Assembly: GCF_020524905.1 (NCBI RefSeq)
Contig: NZ_JAIVKI010000017.1
Span: 49,065 to 113,064, forward strand
From: Microbulbifer variabilis
GTDB taxonomy: Bacteria; Pseudomonadota; Gammaproteobacteria; Pseudomonadales; Cellvibrionaceae
DNA length: 64,000 nt
Direction of reading: 5' to 3'
Below, piece by piece: positions 1 through 9,625 of this stretch. The notes below the pieces were generated by a model, which was given only the letters and a program-made list of their open reading frames with translations, was not told the origin of the DNA and did not search any database. The stretch's first letter is position 1, and every line of letters begins with the position of its first letter. The position numbers and the translations under genes were made by a program.

Positions 1-480
1 GACGAGAGTGGAAGCGGAGCGGATTTGGGCGGAGAGGGTTCCTTGGGTTTTGGAGCCTTCCGCGCTCCCACCTTGTTAAATGTGGCAATTACGGGCCCCT
101 GGGGACATAACGGGCAGTTTGCTAGCTTGAGAAGGAATGTTGAGCATTACAGGGATCAGGGAGCCTCAATTGCCAGCTACTTTGCCAATAATGAGATGTG
201 TGATCTTGAGCAGTTTAAAGATATTCAGGATTGTCCCAGTAAATTGGCCCCCAATGGATTGGCACTGTCCCAGGATATTCTTGCCGGAAACGATGGCGGT
301 GGCGTTAATCGCCTGACCGATGATGAGATTGATCTTGTTGTTACATTTCTGGGCACTCTTACCGATCCAAATGCGGCAAATAGCAGCTCGAATGAGATCC
401 AGTTCTTGATCCCTCCCAGAGATGGTGGTCCAGACGGCAAACAATTGGATGCTAAAAACCGGAGTGGGGATAATCTATAG
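1..480 (+). CDS. Di-haem cytochrome c peroxidase/MauG-like protein, C-terminal part only
   Basis: The open frame runs in from the window edge (codons begin at base 1), so the start, signal peptide and haem motifs lie outside. The visible ~159 residues align closely with the C-terminus of the next gene: both carry GSGADLG, a TLLNVA-TGPWGH-GQF block, the RRNVEHYRD segment and an ending PPRDGGPDGKQLDAK. In the MauG/CcpA family the TGPWGHNGQF region lies after the second haem and contributes to the haem pocket. The family oxidises substrates or reduces H2O2 in the periplasm; the substrate is unknown here. It is the upstream member of a tandem duplication. Stop codon at 478-480. Confidence 0.85.
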   Translation, partial: DESGSGADLGGEGSLGFGAFRAPTLLNVAITGPWGHNGQFASLRRNVEHYRDQGASIASYFANNEMCDLEQFKDIQDCPSKLAPNGLALSQDILAGNDGGGVNRLTDDEIDLVVTFLGTLTDPNAANSSSNEIQFLIPPRDGGPDGKQLDAKNRSGDNL

Positions 481-929
481 TCTCCAGTTTGGTCCATAGC
501 ATAGCCATATGAATGGCTAGAAATAATTAGAAACAAATGATGGGCATAATAGGGGTTGCTGATTTTTGACTTCTTTGTGCCCTCCTCTGTGATAGCAACA
601 GGTTTTGCGAATTTAATATTTCTGGTTAGGTCACAGCTGAGGTAGGGCTGCCAAGTGGTTGGCTTTGTCACTGTGCCTTTTGCCTCTTTTATATCCTGAG
701 GTAATTCACACTATCTCATTTCACTCGCCGAGTGTAAGTGCTTTGCGACTCTCTCAACAGAATTCGCAGGGTTAAGGCTTTAGGCTCGTTATTTTTATGC
801 CTGGCTAAATTGTCAGGAATCGGAGAACTCTGGGAGTATTAGCTTTTGGTGCCGTCTAGGGCACTAGTTTACCCATTGCCTGTCCAGAGTTTCTCGAACG
901 ATTTTAATGGGCAGGGTCGATCAGGTTTT
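481..929. other. Intergenic region between tandem MauG-like genes
   Basis: About 450 bases without a credible gene. The sequence is AT-richer than the flanking genes and presumably holds the promoter of the downstream lipoprotein gene, but I see no convincing -35/-10 pair, terminator hairpin or repeat. A frame open from TTG at 846 joins the downstream gene but lacks a ribosome site. Confidence 0.5.
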
Positions 930-2870
930 ATGGAATCACAAAGCAAAAATTCAATTGTGCCGGTCATGGCATTGCTACGATTGCTGATCTTGCCTCTATT
1001 TTTGCTGGCGGTAGGCTGTAGTTCAGGTTCTTCTGGTAGCGATGACAGCACCAGCTCGGAAACCGTAGAAGGTAATTCTGGTTCTGGTGGCGATACAGAG
1101 ACTGGTGATGATGCGGACGATAACGGCGATACAGATACGGGTACAGACACCGGCACAGGAAGCGGGCAGGGTACTGCCCCGCAGGAGCTGATCGCCAATG
1201 CCTTTTCCGGAACCAGTATCGGCCTTTCCTGGCAGCGCGATGGGGTGACCTATACCATCTATCGCGATGGAGAAAAAATTGCCGAGACCAATAACAGCAA
1301 TTACGTAGATCAGGGGCTTTCAGTCAATACCGAGTACAGCTACTCGGTAACCAGTGGCGATTTGGGCAACGATGGTGAAACGGTACGGGTTACTGCGAAA
1401 ACACTAGTCAATAACACTAATAGCGGCCTTAGCAATGGTGCGGTGGCGGCTCCGATCCTCGATCGTCTTGTGAACATTAGCGAATGCAAAAATGTTCGCA
1501 GCGCACTGAATTTATTGGATGGAGATTTGGATACCTGCCTGGCAGCCATACTGGAATTGAACAACATGGCTGGTCACCTGGAAGATATGCGCGCTTTTGC
1601 CGCCAGGGTGCGAAGTGAACAAGACCCAGCCTTGGTCGAACTGGGCATGCGCCTGTTCTACAGTCAATCCCTCAGTGCCAATGGCGACGTGGCCTGTGCC
1701 TCCTGCCACCACGCCGCTATTGGCTGTGGTGGTGATAATCTCTCCATGCCCGTGGGTATGAATCCGCTAGATCCTGCATTGGTTGGCCCAGGCCGCTCAG
1801 ACGGTATTAATGAGGTGCCCATAGTACCCAGAAACGCCCAGCCTATTTGTAATGTGGCACTTTGGAGCAGCGGGCTCTTTTGGGATAACCGGGTGGCTCT
1901 TACTGATCGTGGATTGCGCACCGACTCACGGGATGTCAGTTTTAATACCGAAGCGGCGGTGGGCACTGGCACCCTGGCATTGATGATGGCGCAGGCGCAT
2001 TTTCCGGTAACCAATCCTGCGGAAATGGGGGATGTCACTCAATTTGGTTACGATGGCAATACTGACAGCGGCAATACGGATTACCGCGAGGACATCATAG
2101 CGGCCAATCTGGGGCGGGAATCCTGGAGCGCCCTATTTAGTGCGGCTTTTGGTGATGACCAGATTACTTTCAGTCGCATAGCGCAGGCCATAGCAGCTTT
2201 TGAAGCGGTACAGCTTTTTATCCATAACCCCTTCTTCGACTATGTGGATGGCGATTTGAATGCGCTCGATAGTGATGAGAAGCGCGGAGCCATTACTTTT
2301 ATGTCGGGAAATTCCGGCTGTACCAATTGCCACGCGGGGGCATTTTTTACCACAGAAGGCCCGCGACCAGCGAACTATCCACAAATTGGTATAGGCACCG
2401 ATGAAAATGGCAGCGGCGCGGATCTGGGTGCGAACGGTGCTGGTGCTTTCCGCCCACCAACACTATTGAATGTCGCGCTCACTGGTCCCTGGGGGCACAG
2501 TGGTCAATTTGCGACCCTGCGCAGAAATGTTGAACACTATCGCGATCGCGCCGCATCGGTTAACCAGTACTACACCAATAGCGAAATGTGTGATTTGGCA
2601 CAGTTTCAGGGATTAGCAGATTGCGCCAATAAAGTTGCCCCAAATGGCCCAGCACTCTCCCAGGCGATTCTCGCGGCTACTGGCGGGGATGCTGGGAATA
2701 ATCTCAGCGATGCCGAGATTGATCTGGTTGTGCGCTTTCTCGAGACACTGACCGACCCGGATGCCGCCAATGTGGCCTCCAACCCCGTCCGCGCTCTGAT
2801 CCCTCCCCGCGATGGCGGCCCTGACGGCAAACAGCTTGACGCTAAAGATGGCGCCGGTAACGAGCTCTAG
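930..2870 (+). CDS. Lipoprotein with fibronectin III-like domain and di-haem peroxidase (MauG/CcpA-like) domain
   Basis: 646 residues. A hydrophobic leader ends in LAVGC, so Cys30 is the likely lipid anchor. A low-complexity Ser/Gly/Asp/Thr linker (~30-80) follows, then a fibronectin type III-like domain (~80-157, with TYTIYRDGEKI) and a cytochrome c peroxidase-type region with two CxxCH haem sites (CASCH near 256, CTNCH near 463). This is the layout of periplasmic di-haem oxidases/peroxidases tethered to a membrane. The start at ATG 930 was chosen because it places the lipobox about 30 residues in; an upstream TTG (846) adds an uncharged tail, and ATG 966 is a second possibility. The paralogue at 1-480 lies directly upstream. 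The electron donor and substrate cannot be read from sequence. Confidence 0.85.
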   Translation: MESQSKNSIVPVMALLRLLILPLFLLAVGCSSGSSGSDDSTSSETVEGNSGSGGDTETGDDADDNGDTDTGTDTGTGSGQGTAPQELIANAFSGTSIGLSWQRDGVTYTIYRDGEKIAETNNSNYVDQGLSVNTEYSYSVTSGDLGNDGETVRVTAKTLVNNTNSGLSNGAVAAPILDRLVNISECKNVRSALNLLDGDLDTCLAAILELNNMAGHLEDMRAFAARVRSEQDPALVELGMRLFYSQSLSANGDVACASCHHAAIGCGGDNLSMPVGMNPLDPALVGPGRSDGINEVPIVPRNAQPICNVALWSSGLFWDNRVALTDRGLRTDSRDVSFNTEAAVGTGTLALMMAQAHFPVTNPAEMGDVTQFGYDGNTDSGNTDYREDIIAANLGRESWSALFSAAFGDDQITFSRIAQAIAAFEAVQLFIHNPFFDYVDGDLNALDSDEKRGAITFMSGNSGCTNCHAGAFFTTEGPRPANYPQIGIGTDENGSGADLGANGAGAFRPPTLLNVALTGPWGHSGQFATLRRNVEHYRDRAASVNQYYTNSEMCDLAQFQGLADCANKVAPNGPALSQAILAATGGDAGNNLSDAEIDLVVRFLETLTDPDAANVASNPVRALIPPRDGGPDGKQLDAKDGAGNEL

Positions 2871-2895
2871 TGGCGGCGTAACCTTCTTTACCCTT

Positions 2896-2945
2896 GGGGA
2901 GTTTTGTTTCTCCCCTGAGAGCTAGTTGCTCTCCGGGATTTCTTG
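2896..2945 (+). terminator. Two adjacent hairpins after the di-haem gene
   Basis: GGGGAG (2896-2901) pairs with CTCCCC (2910-2915) around an 8-base loop, and GAGAGC (2917-2922) pairs with GCTCTC (2928-2933) around a 5-base loop. A weak T-containing tail (GGGATTTCTTG) follows the second. They are placed correctly for termination of the upstream gene but the U-tract is poor. Confidence 0.4.
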
Positions 2946-3249
2946 TAGGCGTGTGTTTCAATTTTATTTTGCTACCTAAAGGGAGCACTGCCGAGCTAAT
3001 TGGAATTTATTAGGTGTACACAGCTGAAACTGGCGGTACTTTGCGGCACTATGTGAGTGGGGAAAAGCGGGGTTGAACTGGGATGCTCAGGCTGTGATCT
3101 GGAGTTGAAACGGACTGGTGATGGGGAAGCCGAGTGATTATGGGGGCAGTTTTACTGCAAGAGAGTTCACAAAGCTGTTTTGTTTCCTATTCCTCCCCCA
3201 GTTTGTTGATCGATTGTGATCAATCAATGCGATCCCGCTTGATGGATAG
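2946..3249. other. Intergenic region upstream of pilW
   Basis: About 300 bases without a gene. The only structure I see is an inverted repeat at 3206-3223 (TTGATC, six bases, GATCAA) some 27 bases before the pilW start, which could be an operator. No recognisable promoter consensus. Confidence 0.4.
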
Positions 3250-4056
3250 ATGAAAAATAAATGTACAGGTGACGTTGTGTCTGCAAAATTTTTTGGCCTG
3301 CCTTTCTTTGGCCTGATTCTCACTGTGTTACTGGGGGGATGTGTGACCACTGGCTTGCCGGAGCGCCAGGAGGTTAACCTGGATAAGGCACTGGAAACTC
3401 ACGTTCAACTGGGTATTCGCTACCTGCAGAGTGGAAATAACCGCGAGCAGGCTCGCCACCACTTCAACAAGGCCTTGGAGTTAGGTCCTAAAGATCCGCT
3501 GGCTCACCATGGCCTGGCCTTGCTGTACCAGGCTGATGGTGAATTAAAGGTGGCTGAGTCCCACTTTAAAAAAGCCCTACGCTATAGCGATAACTTCTCG
3601 ATGGCGCGCACCAATTATGGGGTTTTTCTGTACCAACAGGAGCGCTACGAGGATGCCCTGGAACAGTTCCGCCACGCCTCTAGTGACCTGACCTATAATC
3701 GCCGCTTCTTCGCCTTGGTCAATTACGGCCGCACCGCCAATCGCCTGGGTATGGTAGAGGAGGCCGAGCAAGCCTTTACGCGTGCCCTCGCCCTGAATAG
3801 CAATCTGCCTGTTGCGTTATTGGAGCTGGCAGAGCTTAAATATGATGCCGGCGATTACGCCAGGGCTAAGCAGTACTTGGACCAGTACAGCGAAAATTAC
3901 CGTCAAACACCGCAATCTTTATGGTTGGGGATTCGTATTGAGAAGGTGTTTGGCAATCGCGACAAGGAGCTGAGTTACGCTCTTGCGCTGAAAAATTTGT
4001 ACCCGTACTCTGCGGAAACACTGAAATATCAGGAGTTGAGTGGTAATGACGGATAG
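3250..4056 (+). CDS. pilW: Type IV pilus biogenesis TPR lipoprotein PilW/PilF
   Basis: 268 residues. The leader ends in LLGGC, placing the lipidated Cys at about 31. It is followed by tandem tetratricopeptide repeats (roughly 45-250; typical ARHHFNKALELGPKDPLAHHGLA and ARTNYGVFLYQQERYEDALEQF units). PilW/PilF is the outer-membrane pilotin needed to localise and multimerise the PilQ secretin. The gene overlaps rodZ by 11 bases and heads the conserved pilW-rodZ-ispG-hisS block. In many relatives rlmN lies just upstream; here the MauG-like pair does instead. Start ATG 3250 gives a normal lipoprotein leader. Confidence 0.88.
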   Translation: MKNKCTGDVVSAKFFGLPFFGLILTVLLGGCVTTGLPERQEVNLDKALETHVQLGIRYLQSGNNREQARHHFNKALELGPKDPLAHHGLALLYQADGELKVAESHFKKALRYSDNFSMARTNYGVFLYQQERYEDALEQFRHASSDLTYNRRFFALVNYGRTANRLGMVEEAEQAFTRALALNSNLPVALLELAELKYDAGDYARAKQYLDQYSENYRQTPQSLWLGIRIEKVFGNRDKELSYALALKNLYPYSAETLKYQELSGNDG

Positions 4057-4999
4057 TAATTCCGTGCACCGTGACAGCGGACAAGCCGAATCCAATACAC
4101 AGGTTTCTCCCGGTGCGCTATTGCTCGCCGCGCGCGAAGCGGCCGGACATTCCCGCGAGGAGCTGTCTCGGCGCCTGTGTATTATCGACAACACTGTGGA
4201 GTGGCTGGAGACAGACCTCTTTGAGCGTCAGCCGGAAGCAGTCTATGCGCGAGGCTATATCCGCAATATCTGCCGCGAGCTGAATATTGACTCCACAGCT
4301 GTGCTCGCGGCCTATGATGCTGCACGCCCGAAGCCACAGACGCGCAAAGAGTCGCGCCGGATCGAGATCAAGGCTGATGCTCTGCGCCCGGCGCGCAAGC
4401 GTGGTCACGGCCTGTTGGCACTCTTACCACTGGTGGCGGCTGGCGCTGTGTTTTGGTGGCTCTATGGTGGCCCAGTAAATATTCCAGGCCTACGGACATC
4501 AACGGAACAAAATGCCCCCCTTGCCGAAATGGACGAGCCATCCATTACTTCCACTGAATTAGTGTTGGCTGAGCCGAGTTCGACTGAGCTGCAGCTTGCC
4601 GAGGCATCGGAGCAACAGTCACAGTTCGCCGAGGAAGAAGTGGCGGAGGAGGCTCAAATCCCAGAGCCAAATGCACTTTCCGAACCCGAGCCCAGCGAGC
4701 AAACTGAAGAAGCGGCAGCGCAACTTCCCGAAGCGGTGGTGCAGTTGGATGAGCAGTTACAGGGAGCCCTGCGTCTCACTTTCGATGAGGATTCCTGGGT
4801 TGAAGTGAAGGATGCCGAGGGCGTAGTGTTGCTTGCCGGCGTGCAGGAAGCGGGTACTTCCAAGAGTCTGGATGGGCGCGCTCCCTTTGAAGTGATGCTC
4901 GGTAATGCCCGCGCAACCAAGGTGGTTTATCGCGAACAAACCATTGCAAGTGACCCGATCGGCAGCCGCCGTACCCGCCGCCTGATTGTGGGCGATTAA
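4046..4999 (+). CDS. rodZ: Cytoskeleton protein RodZ
   Basis: 317 residues from ATG 4046 (a GTG six bases earlier is possible). Domains in order: cytoplasmic Cro/CI-type helix-turn-helix (~22-90, LLLAAREAAGHSREELSRRL), a basic stretch, one transmembrane helix (~121-140, LLALLPLVAAGAVFWWLYGG), a Glu/Pro/Ala-rich periplasmic linker, and a C-terminal DUF4115-type beta domain (from ~235, SWVEVKDAEG). RodZ links MreB filaments to the elongasome and sets rod shape. It overlaps pilW and precedes ispG by 100 bases, the usual gammaproteobacterial order. Confidence 0.9.
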   Translation: MTDSNSVHRDSGQAESNTQVSPGALLLAAREAAGHSREELSRRLCIIDNTVEWLETDLFERQPEAVYARGYIRNICRELNIDSTAVLAAYDAARPKPQTRKESRRIEIKADALRPARKRGHGLLALLPLVAAGAVFWWLYGGPVNIPGLRTSTEQNAPLAEMDEPSITSTELVLAEPSSTELQLAEASEQQSQFAEEEVAEEAQIPEPNALSEPEPSEQTEEAAAQLPEAVVQLDEQLQGALRLTFDEDSWVEVKDAEGVVLLAGVQEAGTSKSLDGRAPFEVMLGNARATKVVYREQTIASDPIGSRRTRRLIVGD

Positions 5000-5099
5000 A
5001 GGATCTTCTCCGTTTGGGCGCGAACTCTGTAGGTTTGCGCCCAATCTCTCTATAATCTCCCCCTCGATTTTTTAGCAGCAATACTGCCAGGTCAGCCCT

Positions 5100-6212
5100 A
5101 TGCAATTTGAATCTCCCATTGTCCGCCGCAAGTCGCGCCAGATCATGGTGGGTAATGTACCGGTTGGTGGCGATGCCCCGATCTCGGTGCAGAGCATGAC
5201 CAATACCGAAACCTGTGATGTGGCCGCCACAGTGGACCAGATCCAGCGTTTGGAGAAAGCCGGTGCGGATATCGTGCGGGTCTCAGTGCCCAGCATGGAA
5301 GCCGCCGAGGCTTTCGGGAAAATTAAAAAGCAAGTGAATGTCCCGCTGGTAGCGGATATCCACTTCGACTATCGCATCGCCCTGCGCGTGGCGGATCTGG
5401 GCGTGGATTGCCTGCGCATCAACCCCGGTAATATCGGCCGTGAGAAGCGTATCCGCGCGGTGGTGGACAAGGCCCGCGATCTGAATATTCCGATTCGTAT
5501 CGGTGTGAATGCGGGCTCTCTGGAAAAAGACCTGCAGAAAAAATACGGTGAGCCCACCCCGGATGCATTGGTGGAATCCGCACTGCGTCACGTTGAGATT
5601 CTCGATGGCCTGAACTTCCAGGATTTCAAGGTGAGCGTAAAGGCCTCGGATATCTTTATGGCTACCGCCGCTTACCGCAAACTGGCCCAACAGATTGAAC
5701 AACCCCTGCACCTGGGGATTACCGAGGCCGGTGGCCTGCGTGCTGGCACGGTGAAATCTGCGATCGGCCTCGGCGCTCTGCTGCTCGACGGCATCGGCGA
5801 TACCCTGCGGGTCTCCCTGGCTGCAGATCCGGTGGAAGAGGTGAAGGTGGGTTGGGACCTGCTTAAGAGCTTGCGCCTGCGCAGTAAAGGGATCAATTTT
5901 ATCGCCTGCCCCAGCTGCTCCCGCCAGAACTTTGATGTGGTAAAAACCATGAATGAGCTGGAGACGCGCCTGGAAGACGTCACTACACCGTTGGATGTGG
6001 CGGTGATCGGCTGTATCGTCAATGGCCCCGGCGAAGCGAAGGAGGCGGATATCGGCCTCACCGGAGGTACCCCGAGCCACGCGGTCTATGTAGACGGCCA
6101 GCCGGATCGCAAGTTCAAAAGTGAGAATCTGGTGGATGATCTGGAACGCCTCATTCGCGAAAAGGCCGCAGCCAAGGCCGAGCGCGAAGCGGATATCATC
6201 GCCAAGGCGTAA
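5100..6212 (+). CDS. ispG: 4-hydroxy-3-methylbut-2-enyl diphosphate synthase IspG
   Basis: 370 residues, the standard length of bacterial IspG (GcpE). The protein converts 2-C-methyl-D-erythritol 2,4-cyclodiphosphate to HMBPP in the methylerythritol phosphate pathway, in the cytosol. Visible: N-terminal TIM-barrel start [30 protein letters not shown], and the C-terminal 4Fe-4S ligands in CPSCSRQ (~residue 268-271) and [10 protein letters not shown] (~302). Start ATG 5100. It sits between rodZ and hisS as in Pseudomonas. Confidence 0.96.
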   Translation: MQFESPIVRRKSRQIMVGNVPVGGDAPISVQSMTNTETCDVAATVDQIQRLEKAGADIVRVSVPSMEAAEAFGKIKKQVNVPLVADIHFDYRIALRVADLGVDCLRINPGNIGREKRIRAVVDKARDLNIPIRIGVNAGSLEKDLQKKYGEPTPDALVESALRHVEILDGLNFQDFKVSVKASDIFMATAAYRKLAQQIEQPLHLGITEAGGLRAGTVKSAIGLGALLLDGIGDTLRVSLAADPVEEVKVGWDLLKSLRLRSKGINFIACPSCSRQNFDVVKTMNELETRLEDVTTPLDVAVIGCIVNGPGEAKEADIGLTGGTPSHAVYVDGQPDRKFKSENLVDDLERLIREKAAAKAEREADIIAKA

Positions 6213-6278
6213 CGGGCACGCCCCTTGCACCACACCTGAATCGTTGATTTAAGAAATTTAGAAATTTAAGGAACAGCG

Positions 6279-7541
6279 TTGAAACAACTTCGCGCAATTC
6301 GCGGCATGAACGACCTGCTGCCGGATCAGTCCCCGGCTTGGCAGTATGTGGAAGCCACTCTCAGTGAACTCTTCGCCCGTTACGGCTACAGTGAAATCCG
6401 CACGCCCATCCTGGAGGCGACCCAGCTGTTCAGTCGCGCCGTGGGCGAGGCTACTGATATTGTCGAAAAGGAAATGTACACCTTTGAGGACAAGAGCGGG
6501 GACAGTGTTACCCTGCGCCCGGAAGGTACTGCCGGCACCGTGCGCGCGGCGATCCAGAACAACCTGCTGAATCAGCCCCAGCGCCTGTGGTATTTCGGCC
6601 CCATGTTCCGCTACGAGCGCCCGCAAAAGGGCCGCCTGCGTCAGTTCCACCAGTTTGGTGTGGAAGTATTCGGCATCGAAGGGTCGGATATCGATGCGGA
6701 AATCCTGATTATGACCGCGCGCCTGTGGCGCCAGCTGGGCATTGCTGATCACGTCACCCTGCAGTTGAACAGCCTGGGCAACTCCGACAGCCGTGCGGCT
6801 TACCGCGAGGCCCTCGTGGCCTATCTCAGCGAGCGCCGCGAACAGCTGGATGAGGACAGCCAGCGCCGCCTGGAGCGCAATCCCCTGCGTATTCTCGACA
6901 GTAAAAATGCGCAAACCCAGGAACTGCTTGCCGACGCCCCCTGTCTACTGGATTTCCTCGATGAGGAATCCGCCGCCCACTTCGCCCAACTGCGCGAAAT
7001 GCTGGATGCGGCGGGGGTGAAATATGAGATCAACTCTAAGTTAGTGCGCGGTCTCGACTATTACGGCAAAACCGTTTTCGAGTGGGTGACCGACAGCCTC
7101 GGCGCCCAGGGCACTGTGTGTGCCGGTGGCCGCTACGATGGCCTGGTGGAGCAGATGGGTGGAAAATCCACTCCCGCAGTGGGCTTTGGCCTGGGTGCCG
7201 AGCGCCTGGTGCTGATGTTGGAAACCCTCGAAGTATTGCCAGAGAGCCTAGCGCAACAGGTAGATGCCTACCTGGTAGCGGTGGGTGATGTACAATCAGC
7301 CGCCCTGGCCGCCGCCGAGCAATTGCGCGACGAGTTGCCTTGGCTGCGCCTGCAGGCACACTGCGGAGGCGGTAGCTTTAAGAGCCAAATGAAGAAAGCG
7401 GATAAAAGCGGTGCCGATTACGCACTGATTATCGGCGAGGATGAGGTTGCTAACGGTCAGATTACAGTGAAGTATCTGCGCTCCGACCAACAGCAACAGA
7501 CCCTCGCGCTCACAGAGCTGGCGGCATTGCTGCAGGGCTGA
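6279..7541 (+). CDS. hisS: Histidyl-tRNA synthetase
   Basis: 420 residues. Class II aminoacyl-tRNA synthetase charging tRNA-His in the cytosol. Motif 1 lies near [11 protein letters not shown], motif 2 in [19 protein letters not shown], the histidine-binding [15 protein letters not shown] near residue 255, and motif 3 in [11 protein letters not shown]; the anticodon-binding domain follows. The start is TTG at 6279, supported by AAGGA at 6268-6272 and by alignment of [14 protein letters not shown] with the family N-terminus; the first ATG (6307) would remove conserved residues. Confidence 0.95.
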   Translation: MKQLRAIRGMNDLLPDQSPAWQYVEATLSELFARYGYSEIRTPILEATQLFSRAVGEATDIVEKEMYTFEDKSGDSVTLRPEGTAGTVRAAIQNNLLNQPQRLWYFGPMFRYERPQKGRLRQFHQFGVEVFGIEGSDIDAEILIMTARLWRQLGIADHVTLQLNSLGNSDSRAAYREALVAYLSERREQLDEDSQRRLERNPLRILDSKNAQTQELLADAPCLLDFLDEESAAHFAQLREMLDAAGVKYEINSKLVRGLDYYGKTVFEWVTDSLGAQGTVCAGGRYDGLVEQMGGKSTPAVGFGLGAERLVLMLETLEVLPESLAQQVDAYLVAVGDVQSAALAAAEQLRDELPWLRLQAHCGGGSFKSQMKKADKSGADYALIIGEDEVANGQITVKYLRSDQQQQTLALTELAALLQG

Positions 7542-7611
7542 TTCAAATACTCAGGGTGGCGGAGGCCCCCGCCGGGATAGTTAGAAAACCACAGGAAAGG
7601 CGATTTACCCA

Positions 7612-8322
7612 ATGTCTGAGCATCTTACCGAACAAGAACAAATAGAAACGCTGAAGCGCTGGTGGGCGGAAAACGGCAGGGGCATTGTAACCGGCGTGGT
7701 CCTGGCTCTGGTCGGCTACTTCGGTTATCAGTGGTGGCAGGGTGACCAGCGGGCTAAGGCCGAGGCGGCATCCGACCTATACCAGGGATTTATTGAAGCG
7801 GTTTCCGCCAATAACAACCAGCCGGACAACAAGCAGCTGACTACCGCGAAAGCCCTCGCCGAGCAGCTGAAAAACGAATATGGCAGCCGTATCTATGCCA
7901 GCCAGGCCTCTCTGCGCCTAGCCGCTATCGCTGCCGACAAGAATGATCTTGAAGCTGCACAGACGCAGTTGCAATGGGTTCTCGATAACACCAAAGAAGA
8001 AGCCTTGGAGCTGCTGGCCAAGCGCCGCCTGGCCACCGTGATCGCCGCCCGCGGCAACCCGGATGAAGCGCTGAAGCTGATTGACGGCACTGTTCCCCCG
8101 GCTTTTGCCGCACTCTACTCTGAGACTCGCGGCGATATCCTCAGACAGAAAGGCGATGACGCCGGAGCGCGCAGCGCTTATGAACAGGCCATATCCGAGC
8201 TGTTGCCGGAACAGGCGGGCAGCACCCAACTGCTGCGCCTCAAAGTTGAAAGTCTGGCGGTGGCCTCCGGCGAGAAACAGGAACAGAAACCAGGCGAACC
8301 AGCACCTGAGGGAGATGAGTGA
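7612..8322 (+). CDS. yfgM: YfgM family, SecYEG-associated periplasmic TPR protein
   Basis: 236 residues. Short cytoplasmic N-terminus with LTEQEQIETLKRWWAENGR, one transmembrane helix (~24-44, GIVTGVVLALVGYFGYQWW), then a periplasmic TPR-like helical domain. YfgM is an ancillary SecYEG subunit that works with PpiD on newly exported proteins. It lies between hisS and bamB, the conserved place of the family, and its stop overlaps the bamB start by one base, so the two are translationally coupled. Confidence 0.88.
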   Translation: MSEHLTEQEQIETLKRWWAENGRGIVTGVVLALVGYFGYQWWQGDQRAKAEAASDLYQGFIEAVSANNNQPDNKQLTTAKALAEQLKNEYGSRIYASQASLRLAAIAADKNDLEAAQTQLQWVLDNTKEEALELLAKRRLATVIAARGNPDEALKLIDGTVPPAFAALYSETRGDILRQKGDDAGARSAYEQAISELLPEQAGSTQLLRLKVESLAVASGEKQEQKPGEPAPEGDE

Positions 8323-9485
8323 TGGGATTTTTCAATCGCGCAGTGGGGCGCACGGCAGCGGTTGCCCTGGCGGTAGCCCTGGGTGCCTGCGCCTCCAACG
8401 ACAAAAAGGAAGATATCGAGCCGGTCGAACTGGTGGATTTTACCCCCAGTGTACAGCTGCGCGAAGTCTGGTCGGCGGATGTGGGCAGTATCGATGAGAA
8501 GCGTTACGCCATGCTGCAGCCGGGTCTGGCGGACGGTAAACTGGTGGCCGCCAGCAGCGACGGTGAAGTGACCGCCTTTGATCGCAGCAGCGGCAGCCCC
8601 CAATGGGAAACCGATCTGGATATCGAATTGAGCGGCGGTGTTGGCGTTGGCCTCGGCCTTGCCGTAGTGGTGGACTATCGCGGCCGCGCGATAGCCCTGG
8701 ACCTGAACAACGGCGCCCAGCTGTGGAAGCACCAGGTTTCCGGTGAAGTGGTCGCCGTGCCGGCAGTTGGCTCCGGGGTTGTGGTCCTGCAAACCGTGGA
8801 TGGCAAGCTGGTGGGCCTAGATGCCAGCAATGGCGAAGAACTGTGGAGTCACAACACCACTCTACCGGTATTGACTCTGCGCGGCACGGCGGCGCCGGTG
8901 ATCAGCGGCGGCCTGGTGATCGCCGGTCTCGACAACGGCAAATTGATCGCCCTGGATGCCCGCGATGGCATTCCCCGCTGGGAGCAGCGCGTTGCCATAC
9001 CACAGGGCTCGGCCGAACTGGAGCGAGTAGTGGATATTGACGGCTCGCCGGTAGTGCGCGGTGATCTGGTGTTTGCCGCCAGCTATCAGGGCCGGGTTGT
9101 TGCCCTATCCAAGGAAAATGGCCGTGGCCTTTGGGCACGCGATGCCTCCACCCACCATGCGGTAGCTGTGGGAGGTGGCAATGTTTACCTGAGCGATGCC
9201 TCGGGTAGTGTGTACGCTTACAATGTGGGCGCTGGACAGATAGCTTGGAGCAATAACGAGTTACTGCGCCGCGATTTAAGTGGCCCGGCGTATTTCCAGG
9301 ATGTTGTGGTTGTCGGTGACTTGGAAGGTTACCTGCATGTACTCGACCCCAATTCCGGTCAGTTTATCGGCCGAGAAGAGGTCGACAATGACGCGATCCG
9401 TATCCCCATGCTGGTGGATGGTGACCTGCTGTTTGTCCTGTCTGACGACGGCAAGCTGGTTGCTCTGACACTCGCTCAGGGTTAA
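8322..9485 (+). CDS. bamB: Outer-membrane protein assembly factor BamB
   Basis: 387 residues from ATG 8322. A lipoprotein leader ends in LGAC (Cys23). The rest is an eight-bladed PQQ-like beta-propeller with recurring blade motifs such as GKLVAASSDGEVTAFDRSSGSPQWE and DGKLVGLDASNGEELW. BamB is the propeller lipoprotein of the BAM complex that binds BamA POTRA domains. The start ATG overlaps the yfgM stop by one base and has GGGAG just upstream; a GTG at 8319 is less likely. Followed by a terminator before der. Confidence 0.93.
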   Translation: MGFFNRAVGRTAAVALAVALGACASNDKKEDIEPVELVDFTPSVQLREVWSADVGSIDEKRYAMLQPGLADGKLVAASSDGEVTAFDRSSGSPQWETDLDIELSGGVGVGLGLAVVVDYRGRAIALDLNNGAQLWKHQVSGEVVAVPAVGSGVVVLQTVDGKLVGLDASNGEELWSHNTTLPVLTLRGTAAPVISGGLVIAGLDNGKLIALDARDGIPRWEQRVAIPQGSAELERVVDIDGSPVVRGDLVFAASYQGRVVALSKENGRGLWARDASTHHAVAVGGGNVYLSDASGSVYAYNVGAGQIAWSNNELLRRDLSGPAYFQDVVVVGDLEGYLHVLDPNSGQFIGREEVDNDAIRIPMLVDGDLLFVLSDDGKLVALTLAQG

Positions 9486-9571
9486 TCGCGCAAGATTGCT
9501 GCGGCGGACAGGCAGTCCGCCATGGGGCACAAAGCCCGCAAAAGGAGCCTGCTTCGCAGGTGAATTGAAAT

Positions 9572-9600
9572 CGCCCGCCTTGTGCGGGCGTTTGTATTTA
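9572..9600 (+). terminator. Rho-independent terminator after bamB
   Basis: CGCCCGC (9572-9578) pairs perfectly with GCGGGCG (9584-9590) around a 5-base loop, followed by TTTGTATTTATTTATT. A second small hairpin (CCTGC/GCAGG, 9548-9560) precedes it. It separates yfgM-bamB from der. Confidence 0.8.
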
Positions 9601-9625
9601 TTTATTAGGCTAAAGCCAGAATTCT

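Noticed and set aside
3206..3223. CRP site upstream of pilW (TTGATC, six bases, GATCAA)
   Set aside because: Lacks the TGTGA/TCACA core; kept only as an unassigned inverted repeat.
5283..6233. 316-codon open frame on the minus strand inside ispG
   Set aside because: Shadow of the high-GC ispG coding frame; no family resemblance and no ribosome site.
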